Shown here: positions 9,411 through 18,555 of the stretch, piece after piece
Numbering within the stretch: the first letter of the stretch is position 1
How the letters are laid out: the number at the start of each line of letters is the position of its first letter
Assembly: GCA_036275915.1 (NCBI GenBank)
Contig: DASUCV010000002.1
Location: forward strand, 186,001-250,000
Direction of reading: 5' to 3'
Length of the DNA: 64,000 nt
DNA from: Candidatus Polarisedimenticolaceae bacterium
Lineage (GTDB): Bacteria > Acidobacteriota > Polarisedimenticolia > Polarisedimenticolales > DASRJG01
Made by a program: the position numbers and the translations under genes
The notes under the pieces: model-generated
What the model was told of the DNA's origin: nothing
The model's database searches: none
The model's input: only the letters and a program-made list of their open reading frames with translations

Positions 9411-10385
9411 GTGACCTTCTCCCGGAAAGTCTTGACGCGCGACGCGGTCGTCGTCGGCGCCGGCGTGTCGGGCCTGACGTCCGCTCTGCGCCTCGCCGAG
9501 GCCGGATTCAAGGTCCGCGTCTTCGCCCGCGAGCGGACACCGCACACGACCTCCGATATCGCCGCGGCGGTCTGGTATCCGTTCCGTTGCGGGCCGGCCG
9601 ATCGCGGCCTCGGCTGGAGCCGCCGCGCCTACCGCGTCTTCCGCGACCTCGCGCGCGAACCGGACACCGGCGTCACGATGGTCGAAGGGATCGATCTCAC
9701 CGAGCCCGGTGCTTCGCCGTGGTGGGCCGGCGCCGTCGAGTCGCTGCGCGACGCGAGGGCCGACGAGGTGCCGGACGGTTACCGGACCGGCCGCGTCTTC
9801 CTGTCGCCGGTCGCCATGATGCCGGTCTTCCTGAAGTGGCTCGAGTCGCGCCTCGATGCGCTCGGCGTCACGATCGAGGCGAGGAGCGTCGGCGGACTCG
9901 AGCCGCTCCTCCTCGAGGCGTCGCTCGTCGTCAACTGCACCGGCCTCGGAGCGGCCGAGCTCGTGCGCGACGACGACCTCCATCCGATCCGCGGACAGAT
10001 CGTGCGCGTGACGCCGGGCCACGCGACGCGCTTCCTCCAGGCGGGAGGTGAAGGCTCGCCTCTGATCTACGTCATCCCCCGCCCCGATTGCACCGTGCTC
10101 GGCGGCACGGCCGAGGTCGGAAGCTGGGACATGGACGTCGAGCCCGCGACCTCCGGCGCCATCCTCGAGCGCTGCGTCGCCGTCGTCCCCGAGCTGGCGC
10201 GCGCCGAGGTGCTGTCGCAAGCCGTCGGCCTCCGTCCCGGCCGCAGGGAAGTGCGGCTCGAGACGGTCCGCCGTCCGGACGGCGTCATCATCCACAACTA
10301 CGGCCACGGCGGCGGCGGCATGACGCTGTCGTGGGGATGCGCGGAAGAAGTCGTTCGACGCGCTGGGTCGGAAATCCCGAAGTAA
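9411..10385 (+). CDS. D-amino-acid oxidase-like FAD-dependent oxidase
   Basis: 324-residue flavoenzyme of the DAO family, oxidatively deaminating D-amino acids. Evidence: the FAD Rossmann motif 'VVGAGVSGLTSALRLAEAG', the DAO-typical 'SDIAAAVWYPFRC', and the C-terminal signature 'IIHNYGHGGGGMTLSWG'. I start at GTG 9411 rather than the in-frame ATG 9309, which would overlap the divergent DUF47 start and add about 34 non-homologous residues; a TACACT hexamer lies six bases before the GTG. A role in peptidoglycan-derived D-amino-acid catabolism is possible. Hairpin C begins one base after the stop. Confidence 0.9.
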   Translation: MTFSRKVLTRDAVVVGAGVSGLTSALRLAEAGFKVRVFARERTPHTTSDIAAAVWYPFRCGPADRGLGWSRRAYRVFRDLAREPDTGVTMVEGIDLTEPGASPWWAGAVESLRDARADEVPDGYRTGRVFLSPVAMMPVFLKWLESRLDALGVTIEARSVGGLEPLLLEASLVVNCTGLGAAELVRDDDLHPIRGQIVRVTPGHATRFLQAGGEGSPLIYVIPRPDCTVLGGTAEVGSWDMDVEPATSGAILERCVAVVPELARAEVLSQAVGLRPGRREVRLETVRRPDGVIIHNYGHGGGGMTLSWGCAEEVVRRAGSEIPK

Positions 10386-10386
10386 A

Positions 10387-10507
10387 GAGGGGACAGCTAC
10401 CGGAATGAAAACCCGGGACTGTAACCAGGTTTTTCTTACGCGCGAACTACGCGCGTAAGAAAAACCTGGTTACAGTCCCGGGTTTTCATTCCGGTAGTTG
10501 TCCCCTC
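10387..10507. repeat. REP-like hairpin C: 58-base arms, near perfect
   Basis: Arms 10387-10444 and 10450-10507 are complementary over 58 bases with one mismatch, separated by a 5-base loop (AACTA). Its ends are GAGGGGACAG / TTGTCCCCTC. It occupies nearly the whole gap between the oxidase stop and the start of the dehydrogenase gene, beginning one base after the oxidase stop. Such a long exact cruciform is probably recent or actively maintained. Confidence 0.9.
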
Positions 10508-10510
10508 ATT

Positions 10511-10519
10511 TGCTAACCT
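10511..10519 (+). promoter_or_regulatory. Extended -10 (TGCTAACCT) of the E1 gene
   Basis: TG-N-TAACCT ends eight bases before ATG 10528. It lies just outside the right arm of hairpin C, so the promoter's upstream half would sit inside the palindrome. Confidence 0.45.
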
Positions 10520-10527
10520 TCCGCGCG

Positions 10528-12501
10528 ATGGCGACGCAAACGACCTCCGAAAAGCGCCTCCTCGAGCTGTACCGCGCGATCCTGCTGCCGCGGATGATCG
10601 AGGAGAAGATGCTCAATCTTCTCCGTCAGGGTCGGCTCTCGAAGTGGTTCTCCGGAATCGGGCAGGAAGCGATCGCGGTCGGTGTCGCGTCGGCCCTGAA
10701 CGACGACGACTTCATCCTGCCGATGCACCGGAACCTCGGCGTCTTCACGACGCGCGGGTTCGATCTCGAGAAGCTCTTCCGCCAGCTCTTCGGCAAGGAC
10801 GGCGGCTGGACGAAAGGGCGCGACCGCACCTTCCACTTCGGCGCGCTCGATCACCGCATCGTCGGGATGATCAGCCACCTCGGCGCGATGCTCCCCGTCG
10901 CCGACGGCCTGGCGCTCGCGGCGCAGCTCCGCGGCGAGAAGCGCGTCGCCGCGACGTTCACCGGCGACGGGTCGACGAGCGAGGGCGACTTCCACGAGGC
11001 GATCAACCTCGCGGCGGTTTGGAAGCTCCCGGTTCTCTTCATCGTCGAGAACAACCAGTACGGCCTCTCGACTCCGGTCTCCGAGCAGTACGCGTGCGAG
11101 AACATCGCCGACAAGGCGATCGGCTACGGCATCCCCGGCGTCATCGTCGACGGGAACGACCTCCTTGCCGTCGTCGACGCGGTCTCCGCGGCGGCCACGC
11201 GCGCCCGTTCGGGCGACGGTCCGACACTCCTCGAGTTCAAGACGTTCCGGATGCGCGGCCACGAAGAGGCTTCGGGAACCGCTTACGTTCCGAAGGAGCT
11301 GTTCACGCTCTGGGCCAAGAAAGACCCCGTCGCGCGGTTCGAGGCGGCGCTCCTCGAGCAAAAGGTCGTCTCGCCGTCCAAGATCGAGTCGCTTCGCTCG
11401 ACTATGAAGGCGATGATCGACGACGTCGCCGACCGCGCGCTCGCCGCCCCTGACCCCGACTCGAGCGCGGGCGCCGAGCTACGAGACGTCTTCGCGCCAT
11501 CCGGTGTCGTCGTTCACGATCCGTCGGGCCCGTCGAAGGAGATGCGCCTCGTCGATGCCGTCCGCGACGGACTCCACGAGGCGATGGCTGATCCGCGCGT
11601 GATCCTGATGGGCCAGGACATCGCCGAGTACGGCGGCGTCTTCAAGTGCACTGAGGGTTTCGCCGAGGAGTTCGGGAAGGCACGTGTCAGGAATACCCCG
11701 ATCATCGAGTCGGGGGCGGTCGGCTGCGCCATGGGGCTCGCGCTCGACGGCTTCCGGCCGATGCTCGAGATGCAATTTGGCGACTTCATCACGTGCGGCT
11801 TCAACCAGATCGTGAACAACCTCGCGAAGACGCACTACCGCTGGGGCGCGCCGCTTCCCGTCGTGCTCCGCGTTCCCGTCGGCGGCGGCATGGGCGCCGG
11901 TCCGTTCCACTCTCAGAACATGGAGGCGTGGTTCACCCACACCGCGGGCCTGAAGGTCATCGAGCCCGCCACGCCCTACGACGCGAAAGGATTGCTGCTC
12001 GCGGCGTTCGAGGACGGCAACCCGGTCCTCTTCCTCGAGCACAAGGGTCTCTATCGCTCGGCGAAGGGACAGGTGCCCGAGGGCCGTTACACGCTCCCGA
12101 TCGGCAAGGCGCGCATCGCCCGCGCGGGGACCGATGCGACCATCGTCACCTACGGCGCCGGCGTCGTCTGGGCGCTCGAGGCGGCGGAGAAGCTCGCGAC
12201 CGAGGGTTTCGAGGTCGAGGTCGTCGACCTGCGCACGCTCATCCCGTGGGACGTCGAGGCCGCGGCCGCTTCGGTGCGCAAGACGTCGAAGGCGCTCGTC
12301 CTCCACGAAGCCCCGGTGACCGGCGGCTTCGGCGCCGAGATCGCGGCCACGATCGCGAAGGAATGCTTCCAGCACCTCGACGCGCCGGTCGAGCGCCTCG
12401 GCGGTCTCGACATCCCGGTTCCCTTCAGCAAGAAGCTCGAGGAGCTGTTCATGCCGAGGGCGCGGCTCCTCGACACCCTGCGAACGCTGCTGACCTCTTA
12501 G
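10528..12501 (+). CDS. Fused alpha/beta E1 of a 2-oxoacid dehydrogenase
   Basis: 657-residue thiamine-diphosphate enzyme in which the alpha and beta E1 chains, usually separate, are one polypeptide. The alpha half (about 1-325) has the ThDP motif 'GDGSTSEGDFHEAINLA...VENNQYG'. The beta half (about 345-657) has 'MGQDIAEYGGVFKCTEGF', 'PIIESGAVGCAMGLALDG' and 'PVTGGFGAEIAATI'. It resembles branched-chain 2-oxoisovalerate dehydrogenases most, but pyruvate or acetoin cannot be excluded. No E2 or E3 gene is nearby. ATG 10528 follows a TAACCT -10 by eight bases without a ribosome binding site. Confidence 0.92.
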   Translation: MATQTTSEKRLLELYRAILLPRMIEEKMLNLLRQGRLSKWFSGIGQEAIAVGVASALNDDDFILPMHRNLGVFTTRGFDLEKLFRQLFGKDGGWTKGRDRTFHFGALDHRIVGMISHLGAMLPVADGLALAAQLRGEKRVAATFTGDGSTSEGDFHEAINLAAVWKLPVLFIVENNQYGLSTPVSEQYACENIADKAIGYGIPGVIVDGNDLLAVVDAVSAAATRARSGDGPTLLEFKTFRMRGHEEASGTAYVPKELFTLWAKKDPVARFEAALLEQKVVSPSKIESLRSTMKAMIDDVADRALAAPDPDSSAGAELRDVFAPSGVVVHDPSGPSKEMRLVDAVRDGLHEAMADPRVILMGQDIAEYGGVFKCTEGFAEEFGKARVRNTPIIESGAVGCAMGLALDGFRPMLEMQFGDFITCGFNQIVNNLAKTHYRWGAPLPVVLRVPVGGGMGAGPFHSQNMEAWFTHTAGLKVIEPATPYDAKGLLLAAFEDGNPVLFLEHKGLYRSAKGQVPEGRYTLPIGKARIARAGTDATIVTYGAGVVWALEAAEKLATEGFEVEVVDLRTLIPWDVEAAAASVRKTSKALVLHEAPVTGGFGAEIAATIAKECFQHLDAPVERLGGLDIPVPFSKKLEELFMPRARLLDTLRTLLTS

Positions 12502-12505
12502 CCGA

Positions 12506-15500
12506 TCACGGGCACGGCGTGAAGTTGCTGCGCTCCATGCAGTGGGCGTTGCCCAGCGTCCCGCCGTCCGAAGCGATCAGGTAGACGAAGCACTGACCGC
12601 TCGCCGGCGTCGAGCTATCCGCGAGCTGCGTATCGGTGCGGATGGGGTCGAGATCGTCGCGGCAAACGCCGAAGTTCCCGTAGGAGAGGTTGCTCCGCAG
12701 ATCCCGGTAGACGTGGTAGGTGCCCGTACCGGGAACTGAGTTCCAGGTCAGGAGCGTCTTCGAGCTCCACAAGAGGCCCGTCACCTCGGCGGGCGTCAGC
12801 GGATTTTGCTGCCTTTCGTACGCCCCCGGGTCCATGTTCGCGAAGCCGTCGCCGTCGGCGTCCTTCAAGCGCGGTGTCCCGTCGAGATCGGTACAGGGCG
12901 TGCCGGTGAAGGTCGACGGATCCGGGCCGAAGTCGAGAAGCGGCGACGACGCGGTGAGCCGCCAATTGCCGAACCCTTCGAACCCGGGATCGACCTGACG
13001 GTTGCCCGAGGCGGTGCAGTTCTGAGAGCCGATGTCCGACCAGGAGATATTCGCGCAGTCGACATTGAGGAGATCGCCCCCCTGATTGGCGAAGATGATG
13101 GAGCTCGTGATCGTCACCGGGCGGCCCGCCGAGTTGTCGATACCGGCGTTCAGCTGCGAGGCGATCGTCGAGTTGGCGAGCGTGAGCGACCCTGACGGTT
13201 GGAGGATGATCCCCGAGGACCGGCTCGTCGCGATGACGACGGTCCTTGCCGTGGCCGGACCGTTCAAGCTGAGCGGCGTCCCGTATAGGTTCTGCAGCGA
13301 GGACCCCGAGAGGTCGAGCGACCCGCCCGCACCGAGCACGATCCCGTCGGCGACCGGCGCGATCGCGGTGATGCGCGAGACGACGTGCGCGCCGTCGTTC
13401 AACGCGAGCGCGGTCCCCGTGCCGTCGAAGATGCAATTGTCGATCTGCGTCGAGATCGAGGTCCCGGCTTGGGTCTGCACGCCGTACGAGCCGCGCAGGG
13501 TCAGGTTGTGAACGGCGATCGGGCTGCCGGGGGAGGTCGAGACGAGGAAGAACGCGGGGCTCGCGCCTCCGTCGATCGTGACCGCGCGATGCGTTCCGTC
13601 GTCGAGCGGCTCGAAGGTGAACGCCATGTTCCGGTTCACGAGCACGCTCTCGGTGTAGGTGCCGTTGATGCCGGGAAGGATCCTGACGCGCGCGCCTGAC
13701 GCCGCCGCGGCGTTCACGGCCCCCTGGATCGAGAAGAAGTCGGGGAGATCGTCCGCGCGGGAGCTCACCAGGAACTTTGGAATCGCGCTGCAGGCGTCGC
13801 CGATACCGTCCCCGTTCTCGTCGGCCTGCGAGGCGTTCGAGACCGTCGGGCAGTTGTCGCAGGGGTTTCCGACGCCGTCGCTGTCTGCGTCGGCTTGACT
13901 CGGGTTGGAGATGCCGGGGCAGTTGTCGACCGAATCGAGGAAGCCGTCGCCGTCGGTATCTGGAACGACAATGGAGAACGAGGCGACGAAATTCCCCCCT
14001 GCCACGCCGTCTCCGGACGGCAAGCTCCCGTTTCCTTCGCCGTCGAGCGCGTTGACCGACGTGTCGCACAGGCCGCTCGGCTCTTCGCCGGACACGAGGG
14101 TGAGCGTGTAGCTATCCGAGGGCAGCGCCGCCGCGTACTTGATCGTGAGGTCGTGCGTCGTCGTGTTGAACGACATGCCCGACGGCGTGAACGTGCCGTG
14201 GGCGCCGCTCACGAGCTGGGCGAACGACGGGAGAATCATCGGCGCGTAGAGATTCTCGGAAAAGCGCACCACGATTTGTTTGGCGACGCCCGTGAACGTC
14301 GCGTTCGGTGCCGGTGTCATCGCCGTCACCTTCGGCGGCACCCACTCGCCGGAGAAAAAGGTTCCGTTGGCGACGAGGGCGAGCCCGGTCCACGTACTGG
14401 CGTTCTTGCGGAGCGCGATGCGGCCGCCGCCGCCGCCCGAGCCACCGCTTCCTGCTCCCGATCCTCCCATGGCGGTGATCGAGCCGGACCCCGTGATCGT
14501 CCCACAGTCGAGCTTGATGGCACCGCCGGAGCCTCCCGCAATGCCCGGGGGCGGCGGCGCCGTCGGTGCCGCGTTCGAGACCGCGGACTCACCGTTGGCC
14601 GAAAACGTCGAACCCGCCGCGAGCGAGCACACGGCGGCGTCGACCCACACACGCCCGCCGCCGCGCCCGCCGAACCCGTCCGAGGTCGAGCGCGAGCCGC
14701 CCGAGCCGAGGTGGCGTGGATTGACGGCGACCCCGTACGTCGGGTTCGTCGTGCCGCCGGCCGTGCCGCCGTACGAGCCACCCGCGCCGGCGCCGCTTCC
14801 GGCACGCAGCGGGGTACCCGCCTCCAGGGTGACGGGGTCGAGCGTGTACGTCTCGCCGGAGTTCAACCACGGCGAGCCGCCGGAGCCGCCCGCGAGGAGT
14901 CCGTCACCGGTCGCATTGATTCCGGCTTGGACGCCGAGATCGAGGGTGCCGCTGACCGACAGACGCATCCCGCCGAGGTCACGCGGCACGGGCGACAAGC
15001 GAGAGCCGTTTCCGCTGATCGAGACCGACGCCGCGTAGACGTGCGGCGTGATCGAGGCTCCGATCTCGAGCGCGCCCTTGTTCCGGATGATGATCTGATT
15101 GAACCTGGCCGTGGAACTGCGAAGCTGCGCATTCGCGAGGACACCCAACGTGACGCCCCCGCCGTCCGCGATGAGGTCGCCCAACGGCTGAGCGTGGTTC
15201 TTCAGGTAGAGCGTTCCCGGCCCGGCGTTGAAGGGCTGCGCGTTGACGCCGCCGGGCACGAGCAGATTGGCCTGCGGAAACGTCATCGTGTCGAAGTAGA
15301 CCGCGATCCGGCCGCCGGAGGCGCAGCCGTAGAGATTGACGCTTCCACCTGCCGCCCGGACCAGACCGGTCCCCGTGAACGATCCCGCGTCGATCTTGAT
15401 GGAGCCGCCGGAGCCGGCCGCGTCCCCGCTCCCGATCGTGCCGTCGGCGATGATCGATCCATCGACGTTGACGGTCCCGGCCGTGATGCGGACGAGACCT

Positions 15501-16153
15501 CCGCCGTTCCCCCCGGGATTGGTGTGGTAGGACGCGCCGCCCGCACCGAGCTGCGACGGGTCCTCGACCACTCCGTAGGGGCTGTTCGTCGCAGCCGTGG
15601 GGTCCGCGTAGCCGCGGCCGCCGTAACTGCCGCCCGCGGGCGCGACCGCGAAGATATCGGTCTTCGCTCCTTCGATGATCGCGCCGGAGATCGGATCGAA
15701 CGCTTCACCCGAGGTACCGAAAGCGGAGCCGTTCGATCCGCCCCTGAGTCCCTTGTCGGAGACGTCGATCAGGCCACTCGCCTGGACATCCACCGTCCCG
15801 GCATTGATGACGAGACCGGAGAGCTGCCGCGAGGAGTGCGTGACGAGGCCTTGCACGGTCAGCGTGCCCGTGACCGTGAGCGGCGCGTCCGCGGTGATCG
15901 TCCCCGAGTGGTTGACGAGGAGATTCAGGAACGTCCGCGGCGCAACGAATGCGACGGCGGTGCCGACGGTCGTCGACGGATCGCAAGCGTCGCCGATGCC
16001 GTCGAGGTCGAGATCCTCCTGGCCTGGATTGAACACCGTCGGGCAATTGTCGACCGAATCATCGATGCCGTCGCCGTCGGTATCAGCCGCCCACGCGGAG
16101 GAGCTGAGAAGAGAAACCGCCGCGATGACCGTGAGCCACGCAATGCGCTTCAT
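12506..16153 (-). CDS. Large secreted surface protein with TSP3 repeats and beta-helix regions
   Basis: 1215 residues. Order: signal peptide ('MKRIAWLTVIAAVSLLSSSAWA'); a calcium-binding TSP3 repeat ('DTDGDGIDDSVDNCP'); a long Gly/Ser-rich region (about 60-600) with repeated 'GGSGG' and 'GSITA' strands typical of parallel beta-helices; a Big_5-like Ig domain ('VTAMTPAPNATFTGVAKQ'); two more TSP3 repeats; a second beta-helix (about 790-1090); and a C-terminal fibronectin-like module with 'YHVYRDLRSN' and 'GQCFVYLIASDGG'. It is probably an adhesin or matrix protein, or a carbohydrate-facing beta-helix; no catalytic residues are recognisable. It converges on the E1 gene with a 4-base gap. Confidence 0.85.
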   Translation of the reverse strand: MKRIAWLTVIAAVSLLSSSAWAADTDGDGIDDSVDNCPTVFNPGQEDLDLDGIGDACDPSTTVGTAVAFVAPRTFLNLLVNHSGTITADAPLTVTGTLTVQGLVTHSSRQLSGLVINAGTVDVQASGLIDVSDKGLRGGSNGSAFGTSGEAFDPISGAIIEGAKTDIFAVAPAGGSYGGRGYADPTAATNSPYGVVEDPSQLGAGGASYHTNPGGNGGGLVRITAGTVNVDGSIIADGTIGSGDAAGSGGSIKIDAGSFTGTGLVRAAGGSVNLYGCASGGRIAVYFDTMTFPQANLLVPGGVNAQPFNAGPGTLYLKNHAQPLGDLIADGGGVTLGVLANAQLRSSTARFNQIIIRNKGALEIGASITPHVYAASVSISGNGSRLSPVPRDLGGMRLSVSGTLDLGVQAGINATGDGLLAGGSGGSPWLNSGETYTLDPVTLEAGTPLRAGSGAGAGGSYGGTAGGTTNPTYGVAVNPRHLGSGGSRSTSDGFGGRGGGRVWVDAAVCSLAAGSTFSANGESAVSNAAPTAPPPPGIAGGSGGAIKLDCGTITGSGSITAMGGSGAGSGGSGGGGGRIALRKNASTWTGLALVANGTFFSGEWVPPKVTAMTPAPNATFTGVAKQIVVRFSENLYAPMILPSFAQLVSGAHGTFTPSGMSFNTTTHDLTIKYAAALPSDSYTLTLVSGEEPSGLCDTSVNALDGEGNGSLPSGDGVAGGNFVASFSIVVPDTDGDGFLDSVDNCPGISNPSQADADSDGVGNPCDNCPTVSNASQADENGDGIGDACSAIPKFLVSSRADDLPDFFSIQGAVNAAAASGARVRILPGINGTYTESVLVNRNMAFTFEPLDDGTHRAVTIDGGASPAFFLVSTSPGSPIAVHNLTLRGSYGVQTQAGTSISTQIDNCIFDGTGTALALNDGAHVVSRITAIAPVADGIVLGAGGSLDLSGSSLQNLYGTPLSLNGPATARTVVIATSRSSGIILQPSGSLTLANSTIASQLNAGIDNSAGRPVTITSSIIFANQGGDLLNVDCANISWSDIGSQNCTASGNRQVDPGFEGFGNWRLTASSPLLDFGPDPSTFTGTPCTDLDGTPRLKDADGDGFANMDPGAYERQQNPLTPAEVTGLLWSSKTLLTWNSVPGTGTYHVYRDLRSNLSYGNFGVCRDDLDPIRTDTQLADSSTPASGQCFVYLIASDGGTLGNAHCMERSNFTPCP

Positions 16154-16197
16154 GTGCCGCCCCCGTTGCTGTGCTTGAACATACGCCTGTCGGAATG

Positions 16198-16227
16198 AAA
16201 AAGGGGGGCCTTCCGGCCCCCCCTTTT
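16198..16227 (-). terminator. Rho-independent terminator of the OmpA/TSP3 gene
   Basis: G/C-rich hairpin with AAAA(G)6CC / GG(C)7TTTT arms and a TTCC loop. On the minus strand it ends in a run of five T. It lies 30 bases past the OmpA stop. Its symmetrical A and T flanks could let it work on both strands. Confidence 0.85.
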
Positions 16228-16256
16228 GGGTGGTACATGGTCGATTTCGCTTGCGG

Positions 16257-17675
16257 TCAATCCATCCGCTTCAACCCCACGCGCCGGTTCTTGGCCCGGC
16301 CTTCCGCGGTCTTGTTGTCGGCGACCGGGTCGGTCAGTCCGTACCCCTTTTCCGTGAGCTGCGACGCGGGAACGCCCTTCGAGACCAGGTAGTCCATGAC
16401 CGACTTCGCGCGCTTGTCGGAGAGCTTCATGTTGTAGGCCGCCGAGCCGGTATTGTCGGTGTGGCCCGCCACCTGGATGTGAACGTCGGGGTTCGCCTTG
16501 AGCGACTCCGCGACCTTGTCGAGCGTCCCCGACGACTCCGGCTTGAGCTTGGCGCTGTTCGTCTCGAACGTGATCCCTTCCAGGAACAGCTCCTTCTTCG
16601 GCTCCGGGATGAACGCCGGCGCGGGCGGAGGAGGCGGCGGGGGCGGCGGGCAGCCCTTGGCGTCGACCTGCGTTCCCTTCGGCGTGCCGGGGCACTGGTC
16701 GATCCCGTCGCAGACGCCGTCGCCGTCGGAGTCGAGCGTGCAGCCGCGCGCGTCGACGCGGCAGCCCTTCGGCGTGTTCGGGCACTGATCGATGCCGTCG
16801 CAGACGCCGTCGCCGTCGGCGTCGGCCGGGCAGCCGTTCGCGTCGACCTTGCAGCCCTTCGGTGTGTTCGGGCATTTGTCGGCGCCGTCCGGCACGCCGT
16901 CGCCGTCGGAGTCGAGCGGGCAACCCTGCGCCGAAACCGGCCAGCCCTTCGGCGTGTTCGGGCACTGGTCGATCCCGTCGAAGACGCCGTCGCCGTCGGA
17001 ATCGGACGGACAGCCGACCTTGTCGACGATCGCCCCCTTGGGCGTGTCGGGGCACTTGTCTTTCTTGTCGTAAACGCCGTCGCCGTCGGAGTCCTTCGGC
17101 GGCGCGCCGATCCCCCACGTCCAGCCGGCGACGAGCTTGTAGTTGGTGAAGTCGCGACTCCCGAGCGACGTCGCGCTCGTGAGATCGTGGTCCATCCGCG
17201 CCTCGATGCGGAGCGCTCCCGGCATCCACCCGCGGCGGATGCCGACGCCGAGCGAGCCGAAGCCGCGGCCGTCGTTCCCCGCGAGATCGCTCTTGTACTG
17301 GACGGCGCCCACGCCGAAGTCGAGGAGCCACTGCCAGTTCGAGTGCGGGTTGATGTGCCATTCCGGCCCGATGCGCAGCGCGTTCTCCGTGACGTCGCCG
17401 TAGAGCGCGCTGTCGCCCTGGTACGACGTCCACGTGTACTCCGCGAAGCCGGTGATGTACTGCGTGAAGTGCCAGCCGAACCGTGCGCCGATGAGCGGCG
17501 CGACCTTCGTGTCGTTGTCGGAGCCGACGAGCTTCTGGTCGCCGAACCCGACGCCCGCGAGGACGCCGATCTCCCCCGGCCTCTCGTCGTCGGACGTCGC
17601 CCGTACGGGCGGAACGGCGAGCAACGCCGGCAGAGCCGCCGCGAGCCACACCACGGTCAGGATGGAACGTCGCAT
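16257..17675 (-). CDS. OmpA-family outer-membrane protein with TSP3 repeats
   Basis: 472 residues: signal peptide ('MRRSILTVVWLAAALPALLA'); an N-terminal beta-barrel (about 25-200); TSP3 repeats of 30 residues ('CPNTPKG...GCPLDSDGDGVPDG'), five copies; a proline stretch; and a C-terminal OmpA peptidoglycan-binding domain ('ITFETNSAKLKPES', 'VAGHTDNTGSAAYNMKLSDKRA', 'AEGRAKNRRV'). It links the outer membrane to peptidoglycan. Of two close ATGs, 17675 has the better spacing (8 bases) to AAGGAG; the alternative is 17681. The terminator at 16198-16227 follows. Confidence 0.93.
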   Translation of the reverse strand: MRRSILTVVWLAAALPALLAVPPVRATSDDERPGEIGVLAGVGFGDQKLVGSDNDTKVAPLIGARFGWHFTQYITGFAEYTWTSYQGDSALYGDVTENALRIGPEWHINPHSNWQWLLDFGVGAVQYKSDLAGNDGRGFGSLGVGIRRGWMPGALRIEARMDHDLTSATSLGSRDFTNYKLVAGWTWGIGAPPKDSDGDGVYDKKDKCPDTPKGAIVDKVGCPSDSDGDGVFDGIDQCPNTPKGWPVSAQGCPLDSDGDGVPDGADKCPNTPKGCKVDANGCPADADGDGVCDGIDQCPNTPKGCRVDARGCTLDSDGDGVCDGIDQCPGTPKGTQVDAKGCPPPPPPPPPAPAFIPEPKKELFLEGITFETNSAKLKPESSGTLDKVAESLKANPDVHIQVAGHTDNTGSAAYNMKLSDKRAKSVMDYLVSKGVPASQLTEKGYGLTDPVADNKTAEGRAKNRRVGLKRMD

Positions 17676-17713
17676 AGACATCTCTCCTTCGCGAAAAAGG
17701 CGGACAGGGTAGC

Positions 17714-18151
17714 TCAGGCGGCGCGCACCTCGGAGGTGCAATTCGGACAACGCGTGGCGCCGAGCGGGATCTGCGTCTTGCAGTACGGGCACTCCCTGGT
17801 GGTCGGCGCGGCCGCGGGCGCTTCCTTCTTGAGCCGGTTCATCTGCTTGACGAGCAGGAAGATGACGAACGCGACGATGAGGAAGTCGATGACCGCGTTG
17901 ATGAAGAGCCCGTAGTTCACCGTCGGCGCGCCGGCGGCCTTGGCCGCGGCGAGCGACGCATACGTCTTGCCGTCGAGAGCCAGGAAGAGGCTCGAGAAGT
18001 CCATGCCTCCCATGAGCTTCCCGATCGGCGGCATGAGGACGTCGTTGACGAGCGAGCTGACGATCCTGCCGAACGCAGCGCCGATGATGATGCCGACCGC
18101 CATGTCGACGACGTTTCCCTTGAGCGCGAACTCTTTGAATTCCTTGAGCAT
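17714..18151 (-). CDS. mscL: Large-conductance mechanosensitive channel with C-terminal zinc ribbon
   Basis: 145 residues. The MscL core is clear: '[43 protein letters not shown]' as first membrane helix and pore, then '[23 protein letters not shown]' as the second. The usual cytoplasmic bundle is followed by a two-CxxC zinc ribbon ([18 protein letters not shown]). GGAGG lies five bases before ATG 18151. It releases solutes on hypo-osmotic shock; the ribbon may gate, anchor or sense metal, which is inference. Confidence 0.95.
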   Translation of the reverse strand: MLKEFKEFALKGNVVDMAVGIIIGAAFGRIVSSLVNDVLMPPIGKLMGGMDFSSLFLALDGKTYASLAAAKAAGAPTVNYGLFINAVIDFLIVAFVIFLLVKQMNRLKKEAPAAAPTTRECPYCKTQIPLGATRCPNCTSEVRAA

Positions 18152-18230
18152 GTACCCCTCCGTCAAGCGTCGTGTGGGCTATCGAATCAAAACTCGATCA
18201 CGATTGCCAGAGCATACTAGTGGTCAAAGT

Positions 18231-18536
18231 TCACGTCCGAGTTCCGGACTGATACGTGTGGATCAGGTCGCGGATCGCGATGGCGTCGCGCTTGTAGTGC
18301 CCTTCGGAGACGATCGGCGTCGCGCCCCCGCTCGACTCGACGCGGATCGACGAGAAGATGAGGCCGGTCGCGATCGACACCGACGCGATCTTCGCGATCG
18401 GGATGCTGTCCTCGTTGCGCCCGATCCAGTGCGGCTTGATCCGCGCGACCCGGTCGGGCGTGATCTCGATGCGCGTCGGAAAGATCAGGTTGCCGCCGGT
18501 CAGCCGGCTCGCCGTGAAGACGCGCGCCTCGCTCAT
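18231..18536 (-). CDS. Small PH-like conserved hypothetical protein
   Basis: 101 residues with no signal or membrane segment. The pattern 'FPTRIEITPDRVARIKPHWIG...EDSIPIAKIASVSIATGLIFSSIRVES' looks like a bacterial PH-like fold ('short PH', DUF304-like). The start at 18536 is supported by TATGAT eight bases upstream and no competing ribosome binding site. Its function is unknown; it is a stand-alone gene upstream of mscL. Confidence 0.7.
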   Translation of the reverse strand: MSEARVFTASRLTGGNLIFPTRIEITPDRVARIKPHWIGRNEDSIPIAKIASVSIATGLIFSSIRVESSGGATPIVSEGHYKRDAIAIRDLIHTYQSGTRT

Positions 18537-18544
18537 CGCGCGCC

Positions 18545-18550
18545 ATCATA
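18545..18550 (-). promoter_or_regulatory. -10-like TATGAT of the PH-like gene
   Basis: TANNNT hexamer on the minus strand ending eight bases before ATG 18536; a leaderless-type promoter. Confidence 0.4.
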
Positions 18551-18555
18551 CGCGG

